Below, piece after piece: positions 18,874-26,998 of a DNA stretch of 64,000 bases. The stretch's first letter is position 1. Each line of letters starts with the position of its first letter. A program made the translations under genes and the position numbers. The notes beneath the pieces were generated by a model that worked only from the letters and a program-made list of their open reading frames with translations, was not told where the DNA came from and did no database searches. This DNA is from Anaerocolumna xylanovorans DSM 12503 (GTDB lineage Bacteria > Bacillota > Clostridia > Lachnospirales > Lachnospiraceae). The stretch is from NCBI RefSeq assembly GCF_900143645.1, contig NZ_FRFD01000004.1, positions 186,001 to 250,000 on the forward strand, in the 5' to 3' direction.

Positions 18874-19623
18874 CTAATTACTCAATCGGCTTAAATATTC
18901 TTTTACCACCTCATCAGGCTTACCATCAGCTACAATTCTTCCCTTATCCAATAGTATTGTACGGTTACAAACTTCTTTAATTGTACTCATATCATGTAAA
19001 ACCAGGACTAGAATCTTAGCCTGATCCATAACACTAAGCATTCTCTTTTTTGCTTTTGCCTGAAAATTAATGTCTCCTGCACTGAGTACTTCATCAACTA
19101 ATAAAATGTCCCCAGTAACTGAAGTTGAGATAGCAAAAGCCAAACGTACTAACATTCCTGAAGAGTAAGAACGAATCGGATAATCAATAAATTGACCTAA
19201 TTCAGCAAAATCAATTATCTCCTCCTCTTTAGCAGCAACCTCTTTGGGGGTTCCTCCCAGCATAAGTCCTCTATTTATAATATTTTCTCTTCCCGTAGAT
19301 TCCATATCAAATCCAAGGGTTAATTCAAACATAGAACGTATTTTACCTTTTGATTCTATAATACCAGTTCTTATAGGATAAAGTCCGGCTAAAGCCTTTA
19401 AAAGAGTACTTTTTCCTGCACCATTGAATCCTATGACCCCCAGACGTTCTCCTTCGTGTATTTCCAGATTAAAGTCTTTTAAAGCATGAACATCATCTAA
19501 ACGTTCTTTGGTTTTTTGTAGTTTTAATCGCGAAAATACTTCCTGCTTTAAAGTCATTGCATTATACAAATCAGAAGGATAATATAAATTCGCATCTTTC
19601 ATTTTAATATAACATTCTTCCAT
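18874..19623 (-). CDS. Polysaccharide ABC exporter ATPase (Wzt/TagH type, short form)
   Basis: It energises export of the finished polymer together with the permease encoded just upstream. It has Walker A GFNGAGKST, the signature YSSGM, Walker B ILLVDEVLSAGD and the H-loop LVLHD. At about 249 residues it ends after the ATPase domain and has no C-terminal carbohydrate-binding domain. The start is taken as MEECYIK at 19623, with GAGGGG just upstream; a start at 19635 overlaps the permease stop but lacks a ribosome site. Confidence 0.92.
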   Translation of the reverse strand: MEECYIKMKDANLYYPSDLYNAMTLKQEVFSRLKLQKTKERLDDVHALKDFNLEIHEGERLGVIGFNGAGKSTLLKALAGLYPIRTGIIESKGKIRSMFELTLGFDMESTGRENIINRGLMLGGTPKEVAAKEEEIIDFAELGQFIDYPIRSYSSGMLVRLAFAISTSVTGDILLVDEVLSAGDINFQAKAKKRMLSVMDQAKILVLVLHDMSTIKEVCNRTILLDKGRIVADGKPDEVVKEYLSRLSN

Positions 19624-19634
19624 TATTCCCCTCA

Positions 19635-20420
19635 TTATAAGTAAAATATTATTTTCTTCTCATTCCTTTTATTGATTCTGTAAGCTAATAAACCCAAAAC
19701 AGCAATAGTCCCAATGGTAAAAAGATAATTAGTTATACTTGGCATTTCCCCATATATAAAAGGTTTTCTTATTAAATCCAAAATATGTGTCAATGGATTT
19801 AGTTGGAACATCTTTTTTAAAAAAGGACGCGACATAAACATCTCTTCTTTAAAGAACACAGGAGAAAGATACCAAATGGCCTGCATAAGTAGCGCCATTA
19901 TTTGAGGATAATCCCTATACTTGGTATTAAGATATCCTGCTAATGTTGTCAAGGCCCAAGCTAAAAAGAATAGCAGTATAACCGTTAAAGGCAAGGTCAT
20001 TAAAGCAAATACTAAATTTATTGGTGCATAAACTAAAACCCAAATTATTAAGGCAATAATTTCTATCATAAATGTAATCGTATTTAAAACTGTATACCTT
20101 AAAGAATAAATGGTAATCGGATGATTAAATTGCCGAATATATTGTTCACTGCATAAAAGGCAACTTCCTCCAGCCACTGTACTTGCCATCACTATATCCC
20201 ACACTACCATACCAGATAGAATGTAAAGCATATACTCACCTAATGGCTGATTGAATACTGTACTAAATACGAATGCCATAATAATAGTGAGAAAAAAAGG
20301 CTGCAAAACGGCCCATAGTAATCCAAGCTTCGACCTCCGGAATCTAGATTTCAAATCACACTTTGCCAAATGTGACCAAAAATATCTCGTTTCATATACT
20401 TTTATTAAGTATTGCTTCAT
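19635..20420 (-). CDS. Polysaccharide ABC exporter permease (Wzm/TagG type, ABC-2)
   Basis: 261 residues with about six membrane helices and the ABC-2 exporter features KSRFRRSKLGLLWAVLQPF near the N terminus and LNPLTHILDLIRKPFIYG before the last helices. It moves lipid-linked polysaccharide across the membrane. It follows the aminotransferase by three bases, with GAGGAG ahead of the ATG, and is followed by its ATPase. Confidence 0.93.
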   Translation of the reverse strand: MKQYLIKVYETRYFWSHLAKCDLKSRFRRSKLGLLWAVLQPFFLTIIMAFVFSTVFNQPLGEYMLYILSGMVVWDIVMASTVAGGSCLLCSEQYIRQFNHPITIYSLRYTVLNTITFMIEIIALIIWVLVYAPINLVFALMTLPLTVILLFFLAWALTTLAGYLNTKYRDYPQIMALLMQAIWYLSPVFFKEEMFMSRPFLKKMFQLNPLTHILDLIRKPFIYGEMPSITNYLFTIGTIAVLGLLAYRINKRNEKKIIFYL

Positions 20421-20423
20421 GCA

Positions 20424-21536
20424 TTATTTCTCCTCGCATATTATCTCTAAAAGACAATTGCATATATATTCTACATCTTCTTCTTTTAATGAGGCGTGTG
20501 AAGGTAAACTTATTCCTCGTTTCGCTATGTATTCGGCATTTGGAGCTACTACGCTTTCGTCATAATAAGGAGGCATGATGTGCATAGGATAAAATACCGG
20601 CCGCATCTCAATATCATGTGCTTCCATCCTGCTCATCACTTCATCACGTTCTAATTTAACTTTATCTTGAAGTATTACATTGCTCATCCAATATACGGAC
20701 TCACAGTCTTCTGGTACCATTTGCATTAATACATAATCTTTTTTATTGCCAAGATATTTAGTATAAAGAGAAGCCACTCTTTTTCTTTCCTTTAAATGCC
20801 ATTCTATATTTTCAAGTTGCGCCAGCCCCACAGCAGCCTGCATATTAGTCATCCTATAATTGTATCCTACATCAATATGCCAATATTTCTTATCAGGCGA
20901 TACAGCTTGTCCTCTTAATAACTTTAGTCTTTTATATAAATTCGAATCATTTGTCGTAACCATTCCACCTTCACCACATGTTATAACTTTGTTTCCAAAA
21001 AAACTAAAAGATGCGGCATTACCAAAACTTCCGACTGTCTGATTTTTATATTTAGCAGCATGTGCTTCTGCTGCATCCTCAATAATTAATAAATTATATT
21101 TGTCAGCAATTCTTACAATTTCATCCATTTGCGCTGGTAAACCGTACAGATGTACAGGCATAATAGCTTTGGTATGTTTTGTAATTTTTTCTTCAACTTT
21201 TGTCACATCTATATTAAATGAATTTTTGTCACTATCTACAAAGATAGGAACTGCCCCACAATAACGAACAGCATTTGCAGTAGCTATATACGTTAAATCA
21301 GGCATTATTACTTCATCGCCTTCACCAATACCTAAAGCGACCAGAATAAGATGAAGTGAAACTGTACCATTGGAGCAAGCTACAGCGTATTTACAACCAC
21401 AAAGCTCAGCAAATTTATTCTCAAACTCTTCTACAAATCGCCCATTTGCCGAAATCCATCCGCTGTCAATACATTCATTTAAATACTTTTTTTCATTTCC
21501 ATTAAAGACAGGAAATGCTATTGATATTCTTCCCAT
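20424..21536 (-). CDS. per: DegT/StrS aminotransferase, probable GDP-perosamine synthase
   Basis: A PLP enzyme that would aminate C4 of GDP-4-keto-6-deoxy-mannose to GDP-perosamine, with glutamate as donor. The PLP-binding Lys is in SFSFFGNKVIT (about residue 183), followed by CGEGGM. Stretches such as GNEKKYLNECIDSGWISANG, SNGTVSLHL and YNYRMTNMQAAVGLAQLE are like those I recall from perosamine synthases (RfbE/Per), and manC and gmd lie in the same operon. A UDP- or dTDP-sugar aminotransferase is the alternative. Start at 21536: GGAGG nine bases upstream lies within the last codons of the lpd gene, so the two are translationally coupled. It is the presumed supplier of the amino sugar for the acyltransferase at 23929-24978. 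Confidence 0.87.
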   Translation of the reverse strand: MGRISIAFPVFNGNEKKYLNECIDSGWISANGRFVEEFENKFAELCGCKYAVACSNGTVSLHLILVALGIGEGDEVIMPDLTYIATANAVRYCGAVPIFVDSDKNSFNIDVTKVEEKITKHTKAIMPVHLYGLPAQMDEIVRIADKYNLLIIEDAAEAHAAKYKNQTVGSFGNAASFSFFGNKVITCGEGGMVTTNDSNLYKRLKLLRGQAVSPDKKYWHIDVGYNYRMTNMQAAVGLAQLENIEWHLKERKRVASLYTKYLGNKKDYVLMQMVPEDCESVYWMSNVILQDKVKLERDEVMSRMEAHDIEMRPVFYPMHIMPPYYDESVVAPNAEYIAKRGISLPSHASLKEEDVEYICNCLLEIICEEK

Positions 21537-21540
21537 TTCT

Positions 21541-22902
21541 TTAATCCTCCGTAAGTTCAATCGCCTGACTAATTATTTCTCCGATTGTAGGATGGGGGTA
21601 AATTAGATCCCTCATCTTTTCTATAGTCATGTTGTTATAAATCATGGTTTCCAGGGCCAATATAATCTCAGATGAGTAATTTCCCATCATATGCGCTCCT
21701 AACAAACGATTGCTATTTGCTTCATATAGTATCTTAAAAACAGCATTATCTTTTCCATTTTCCACCATATAGCGTCCGCTATACGACATAGGTATTACTA
21801 TTTTTTTATAGGTTATGTTTTTAGCATTACAGGACTCCTCGGTTTCACCTATCCATGAAACTTCTGGATGTGTATATAAAATAGTAGGCATTTTATCATA
21901 TTTCAATTCTTTAAGTTGATTTAAAATATGTCCAGATAAAACATCTGCCTCCAGATAAGCCGCATGGGCTAACATCCATGTTCCGATTACATCCCCGCAG
22001 GCATATACCCCTTCTACTGATGTTTCACAATACTGATTAACTAATATTCCCCTATCACTATAGGCAACTCCTATTTTATCAAGTTCTTCTCTTTCAATTA
22101 CCGGTTTCCTGCCTATTGTCTCCAGCACTAATTCAGGATGAAATATTAGCTCTCCATTATTACAGCTGACCTCATTATTTGTGATAGTATCAACCTTAGT
22201 ATTTATATAGATTTTAACACCTTTTCTCTGCAGTACTTTACCAAGTACACTTGCGACCTCACAATCCATAGAAACACCTATTGTGTCTCTTTGTTCAATT
22301 AATGTAACTTCCGTTTCAAACGTATTTAAAAAACTTGCCATTTCCAGACCAACAATACCAGCACCAATAATAACAATATTCTTAGGTAACTGCTCCATAT
22401 TTAACATATATTCACTATCTACTATATATCCTTCATTTTCATGTTTAAAAAAACTTATTGGCTTAGATCCCATTGCAAGTATTAATTTTCCACTACAAAT
22501 ATATGTGTTATTACCAACTAAAACTTCAAACATATTGTCACAGTTTTTACCTAGTATTTTGCCTACTCCATGAATAATATCTACCTTTAAATATGTTAGC
22601 TTACTTTCAAGTCCTTTTTTTAAATCAGTCACTATTCTATTTTTATAATCTAACAGCCCTTGAATGCTAAAGTTATTTGATTCACTTATAAAAATACCTT
22701 TTCGCTTACACATGTCATAATCTTCATACGCTTTAGCTATATGAAGAAAAGACTTTAATGGTATACATCCTTTGTTAAGGCATGTTCCACCTACTGAATC
22801 TTTTTCTACTAGTGCTACCTTTTGCCCTGCCTTAGCTAAATTTTCTGCAGCCTTATATCCACCTGGTCCAGCTCCTAGTATAATAACATCATATTTGGTC
22901 AT
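21541..22902 (-). CDS. lpd: Dihydrolipoamide dehydrogenase (E3)
   Basis: An FAD enzyme that reoxidises dihydrolipoyl groups with NAD. Features: N-terminal FAD-binding GAGPGGYKAAE; redox-active pair C41 and C46 in GGTCLNKGC; a second dinucleotide fold GAGIVGLEMAS; YACGDVIG; and the C-terminal HPTIGE motif. 453 residues, the usual size, and all active-site residues are present. It lies in the glycan operon, four bases after the lipoate ligase. No other lipoyl protein but the acyltransferase fusion is nearby, so that protein is its likely partner (inference). Ribosome site AAGGGAG. Confidence 0.95.
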   Translation of the reverse strand: MTKYDVIILGAGPGGYKAAENLAKAGQKVALVEKDSVGGTCLNKGCIPLKSFLHIAKAYEDYDMCKRKGIFISESNNFSIQGLLDYKNRIVTDLKKGLESKLTYLKVDIIHGVGKILGKNCDNMFEVLVGNNTYICSGKLILAMGSKPISFFKHENEGYIVDSEYMLNMEQLPKNIVIIGAGIVGLEMASFLNTFETEVTLIEQRDTIGVSMDCEVASVLGKVLQRKGVKIYINTKVDTITNNEVSCNNGELIFHPELVLETIGRKPVIEREELDKIGVAYSDRGILVNQYCETSVEGVYACGDVIGTWMLAHAAYLEADVLSGHILNQLKELKYDKMPTILYTHPEVSWIGETEESCNAKNITYKKIVIPMSYSGRYMVENGKDNAVFKILYEANSNRLLGAHMMGNYSSEIILALETMIYNNMTIEKMRDLIYPHPTIGEIISQAIELTED

Positions 22903-22905
22903 GAC

Positions 22906-23916
22906 TTACTCCCTTATCTTATTGATAATTAAATAAATAATATCATTAACTATCTTTTTTTGCTCCGGTATAAAATCTTCTTTACTCCACTCTAATAAAT
23001 TTTGCAGCTCATCTTTATCCAAGTTGATACCTTCTATCTTTAAAGATAACTGCTCTATAGTATTAGCATCTAGAGCGTCTGATTCAATTACACATTTAAC
23101 AACTTTAGTTTCTTCAAACTGCAGTTTAACAGAAACCAGGCCCCATTCAAATTTCGAGCTAACTTCCTCAAAATTTTCAAGATTTTCTCCATAAATCCAG
23201 TCATGTGAGGAATACAATTGTATTAAATCAGAAAATAATTTTTCATCAATATCACAATTTGTTTTTAATTCTATACTTTCTTTGTAATACTCTTCCAAAA
23301 ATATTGTCTTTATTGCCTTTTTTACACTTTCAATTGTAACGGTATCATCTTCTGTTTTCAAATTTATTACTCTTGAATTAACTGAGTCAATACCCTTTGA
23401 TATTAGCTTTGCTTTATCAGGTGTTAAACACTTCATCATTCTTTCTAGATTAACATCTATCAATAATGTTCCGTGATGTAATCCTACCTTTTCTTTAACA
23501 CTAAAAGCACTTCCTGAAAACTTTTTGCCATTACAGCATATATCATTTCTACCTGATATTTCTGCTTTTATGTCTAACAAGTCCATGGCATCAACAATAA
23601 TCTGCGGTGTTTTTTTTTCTTCGTACACATGCTTTGGTAAAATAAATGTAAAATTAAGATTCCCCAAGTCATGGTATACAGCACCACCACCGGTAATACG
23701 TCTAGCTAAATCAATTTTTTCACTATGCATTGTTTCAAAATTCAATTCTTTCCACGGATTCTGATTTCTTCCAATTATTACAGCATTTCTATTCTGCCAT
23801 AAAAATAAGATATAAACATCTCCGGTCCTATCAGCAAACTCCATTAAGCATTCTTCATATGCCAAATTTTCCCATGGCATCTCAAAGCTTTTTTCTATCA
23901 CTATTACCTGCTGCAT
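22906..23916 (-). CDS. lplA: Lipoate-protein ligase A
   Basis: It attaches lipoate to the target Lys of lipoyl domains, using ATP. The signature RRITGGGAVYHD (about residues 72-83) and the conserved NGKKFSGSAF region (about 129-137) are both present, as is a C-terminal accessory region, so it looks like a complete LplA of 336 residues. It sits between the lipoyl-domain acyltransferase and E3, which suggests that it serves the lipoyl domain next door. AAGGAG lies ahead of the ATG, 13 bases after the acyltransferase stop. Confidence 0.94.
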   Translation of the reverse strand: MQQVIVIEKSFEMPWENLAYEECLMEFADRTGDVYILFLWQNRNAVIIGRNQNPWKELNFETMHSEKIDLARRITGGGAVYHDLGNLNFTFILPKHVYEEKKTPQIIVDAMDLLDIKAEISGRNDICCNGKKFSGSAFSVKEKVGLHHGTLLIDVNLERMMKCLTPDKAKLISKGIDSVNSRVINLKTEDDTVTIESVKKAIKTIFLEEYYKESIELKTNCDIDEKLFSDLIQLYSSHDWIYGENLENFEEVSSKFEWGLVSVKLQFEETKVVKCVIESDALDANTIEQLSLKIEGINLDKDELQNLLEWSKEDFIPEQKKIVNDIIYLIINKIRE

Positions 23917-23928
23917 TGTTTTTTCTCC

Positions 23929-24978
23929 TTACATAATAATAGAATTATCAGGTACATCGCTAAAAATGTTTTTACCATTTGAAATTATAACGTTCTTTCC
24001 TATTTTCACACCAATATAAATCGTCACTCCCATACCAATTAAAGAATTTTCTCCAATTTGAACATTTCCAGCCAAAATTGCACCTGGCGATATCTTAGCA
24101 TGATCTTCTATAATGCAATCGTGGGATACTATTGCTCCCGTATTTATTATACAATCATTTCCTATTTTAACATCACTTCCGACTATTGCTCCGGCTAGTA
24201 AAAGGTTGCCTTCTCCAAGTTCTGCTGAACTTTCAATAAATGCATTCGGATGAATGATATTAGGCATAAAAAATCCCTTACTTTTTATGATGTTGTACAT
24301 ATTTTCCCTCAGAAAAAATAATTTTCCGGTATTATCATTAGCAATGCCTCCAATAGCATTTACGGCAAGCATATACCCTTTATCCTTCAATTCATCTAGG
24401 ATATCATCATTTCCTAATACAGGAACACCCATTACTTCATTTCCTGTTTTTAATTTTATATCTGTAATCCCTGCAATATTGTAATTTTTAGATTCTCTCA
24501 ATATGTCGATACACATTTTGGCTACTCCGCCGCCTGATACAATTATAACGTCATTTGCAATATTACGTTTGCTAACTTTTTTCTCACCTAATAATACCAA
24601 AATGTCTTTTTCCCTAATCATCTTTGAAGAATCTAGTTTACTTAAATCTATACCATTTTTTTCAGCAAGTTCTAGTGCTTTTTTCGTAATATTGAGCTGT
24701 GCTACAGTACTACTAGTTTTTTCCTCATTTAATTCTTCTTTTTCCGCTGATATATAAGCAATTACTTTTCCTACTTCAACATCATCGCCTTCGACATATT
24801 TCAAATAAATATATCCATCTTTTTCCGCCTCTAAATCCTGCGTTTCTTTTGTTGTTTCAATAATTGCTATTATTTGGCCTGCTTTTACCATATCACCATT
24901 TTTTACATTCCACAGCCCTATTGTTACAAAATTATCATTTGTTCCTAGACGAGGCATTAATATTTCAAATTTACTCAT
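23929..24978 (-). CDS. Lipoyl domain + E1/E3-binding domain + PglD/NeuD-type sugar N-acyltransferase fusion
   Basis: 349 residues in three parts. Residues 1-76 form a lipoyl domain with the modifiable Lys (K44) in IIETTKETQDLEA and the PRLG start typical of E2 proteins. Residues of about 93-130 (ITKKALELAEKNGIDLSKL) match the peripheral subunit-binding domain that docks E1 and E3. Residues 142-349 are a PglD/NeuD-type protein: a Rossmann-like nucleotide-sugar-binding part (VIIVSGGGVAKMCIDIL), then hexapeptide repeats of a left-handed beta-helix (AIVGSDVKIGNDCIINTGAIVSHDCIIEDHAKISPGAI), with the expected catalytic His at 286. The normal E2 transferase core is missing. It should take acyl groups from its own lipoyl arm and put them on an amino sugar (inference). 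The start at 24978 has AAGGAG and overlaps the E1 gene by 8 bp. Confidence 0.9.
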   Translation of the reverse strand: MSKFEILMPRLGTNDNFVTIGLWNVKNGDMVKAGQIIAIIETTKETQDLEAEKDGYIYLKYVEGDDVEVGKVIAYISAEKEELNEEKTSSTVAQLNITKKALELAEKNGIDLSKLDSSKMIREKDILVLLGEKKVSKRNIANDVIIVSGGGVAKMCIDILRESKNYNIAGITDIKLKTGNEVMGVPVLGNDDILDELKDKGYMLAVNAIGGIANDNTGKLFFLRENMYNIIKSKGFFMPNIIHPNAFIESSAELGEGNLLLAGAIVGSDVKIGNDCIINTGAIVSHDCIIEDHAKISPGAILAGNVQIGENSLIGMGVTIYIGVKIGKNVIISNGKNIFSDVPDNSIIM

Positions 24979-26914
24979 AATATACACTCCTTATCTGTTC
25001 GTATAATTTTTCTACTGTCGGTAATACCTCTTTCTCCATCAGGCCATTTGCCGGTATTACCGAATCTTCTGAAGCTACTCTAATAAAAGTTCTATTTTTT
25101 AATTTTTCACTTAATACAGAAACTACTTCTGCTCCCCATCCAAGGCGTTTTGTACCCTCTTCTAAGGTAACAATATGCTTAGTATCTCCTGTAAACTTTA
25201 TTAAATCTTCAACTTCCAGTGGAGCTATTGAAGTATTCACCAATACATTTACTACCATTTCTTCCTCAACCATAAGCTTTTCTGCTACACCCAACGCTAA
25301 TGAGGTCATTGCACCATATGTTATTATAACTGCATCAGCAATAGCTTCATTATCTAATGTCAAAGATATTACTGGATATAATTTTTTGCTTTCTTCAACG
25401 TAGAAATTACCTACCTTATCATTTTGTACTACATACTGCTTTTCACTGTACATTTTTTTATTTTCAACCAATAATATTGGTGAAGTAATGTTTTGAAAAA
25501 TACGTTGGATTAACAATGTTACATTATGTAAAGGCGATAAAGCAATTGTCGTAAGATTAGGTATACCTATATAATATTTTTCCAATGACTGGCTATGGGT
25601 TGCTCCATAACTTCTTCCTCCACCCATTGGTACTCGAATTAATAAAGGTACATTAATTTGATTAGCATACATCCAATTATATTTTGTAGCATGATTCAAT
25701 ATTTGATCAAATCCAAGAGAAATAAAATCACCAAACATAATTTCAATAATAGGTTTCATTTTATTCATTGCTAGGCCAACACCCATTCCAATAAAACCAG
25801 CCTCACTAATGGGTGTTCCTATTATACGATTGGAATATTTTTCGCTAAGGCCTTTTGTAACTTTAAATGCACCTCCATATGGATCTTTTATATCCTCACC
25901 CAATATTATTATATTATCATCTTCTCTCATTGCTTTATCTAACCCAATGTTTAATTGTACTACACACTTTTCTGATTTATTATTTAAGATGCTTTCTTGG
26001 CAAAAAGTGTTTATATCTTTTTCAATATAGCTCATTCCACCATTGTAAGTTTCGAAATTATCACAACGTCTCACTGCCTCTTCAATTTCCTTACATACTT
26101 GTTTTTCAATACTATTAACTATTTCCTCACTAATTCTTTGTTTCAAGATGAGAATCGGATCTTTTTGCTGGTGAATTTCTAGTTCTCTCTTGCTTCTAAA
26201 GTCATCTCCTTTGCTATGAGGTCCTAAACGATAAGTATGAATAACTTGGCAAAATGGTTTTTTCTCATTTCTAACATACTCACAAGCGTTCTCAAAGATT
26301 TTATTTAACTCCTCAACGTCATTAGACTCTACTTCATTTGTCTTAATACCAAAAGCTTCTGCTCGAGCAACTATTGAACCAGCTACTCCTTCTTCTGTTT
26401 TTGTTGTCATTGCATAAGCATTATCTTCGATAATATACAAAATAGGAATGCTATATAAAACTGCCATATTAAAGCTTTCATAGACTACACCTTGTCCTAA
26501 AGTTCCATCTCCAATAAATACAGCTGTAATACCTTCCTCATTTCTAATCTTTGTACTAAAAGCTATACCTGTAGCATTTGGTACGATACCACCTTGTACC
26601 CCATTTGAAAAAAAATGTTTATAACATAAATGCTGACTTCCTCCTCTTCCTAGGCAGACACCTTCTTTCTTACCCATTATTTCAGCTAATAAAATTTCTG
26701 CATTGTCTGAGTAAGCAATAAAGTGACCATGACATCTGTGATTACTAAATATATAATCTTCTTCACGTATATTATTCATAAGTGCAACAGCAGTTGCCTC
26801 TTGTCCTAAATATGTATGTGTAGTTCCTGTAAGCTTATTTTGTGAAAATAGTTCTAATAATGTTTCTTCGAATTTTCTTATTTTAAACATTTTAGCATAA
26901 AATTGTTCTTTCAT
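24971..26914 (-). CDS. 2-oxoacid dehydrogenase E1, alpha and beta subunits fused
   Basis: A thiamine diphosphate enzyme that decarboxylates a 2-oxo acid and acylates a lipoyl group. The alpha part (about 1-310) has the ThDP motif GDGTLGQG (135-142) to EDN (163-165) and the loop YRLGPHSKGDD. The beta part (about 317-647) has IILGEDIKDPYGGAF, with the conserved Glu, and RVPMGGG. The sequence is nearest the pyruvate/acetoin/branched-chain E1 group; I cannot assign the substrate from sequence. Alpha and beta are usually separate in bacterial complexes of this kind, but fusions are known. Ribosome site GAGG. It starts 84 bp after the upstream glycosyltransferase gene and overlaps the acyltransferase fusion, so the pair is translationally coupled. 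Confidence 0.93.
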   Translation of the reverse strand: MKEQFYAKMFKIRKFEETLLELFSQNKLTGTTHTYLGQEATAVALMNNIREEDYIFSNHRCHGHFIAYSDNAEILLAEIMGKKEGVCLGRGGSQHLCYKHFFSNGVQGGIVPNATGIAFSTKIRNEEGITAVFIGDGTLGQGVVYESFNMAVLYSIPILYIIEDNAYAMTTKTEEGVAGSIVARAEAFGIKTNEVESNDVEELNKIFENACEYVRNEKKPFCQVIHTYRLGPHSKGDDFRSKRELEIHQQKDPILILKQRISEEIVNSIEKQVCKEIEEAVRRCDNFETYNGGMSYIEKDINTFCQESILNNKSEKCVVQLNIGLDKAMREDDNIIILGEDIKDPYGGAFKVTKGLSEKYSNRIIGTPISEAGFIGMGVGLAMNKMKPIIEIMFGDFISLGFDQILNHATKYNWMYANQINVPLLIRVPMGGGRSYGATHSQSLEKYYIGIPNLTTIALSPLHNVTLLIQRIFQNITSPILLVENKKMYSEKQYVVQNDKVGNFYVEESKKLYPVISLTLDNEAIADAVIITYGAMTSLALGVAEKLMVEEEMVVNVLVNTSIAPLEVEDLIKFTGDTKHIVTLEEGTKRLGWGAEVVSVLSEKLKNRTFIRVASEDSVIPANGLMEKEVLPTVEKLYEQIRSVYYE

Positions 26915-26998
26915 CTTTTTACCTCATCAATTTTTCAAGACTTTATATAGTTACTAATTACATTTTCATAAGAATTCTATTATCCTTATTATCTAATA

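Noticed and set aside
23929..24978. Reading the N-terminal domain as a biotin carrier domain
   Set aside because: The Lys is in ETTKE, as in lipoyl domains, not in AMKM, and an E1/E3-binding domain, lplA and lpd are present.
24971..26914. Reading the E1 operon as an ordinary pyruvate or acetoin dehydrogenase that happens to lie in the locus
   Set aside because: No E2 catalytic domain is encoded, the docking domain is fused to a sugar acyltransferase, and all genes are tightly coupled to glycan genes.
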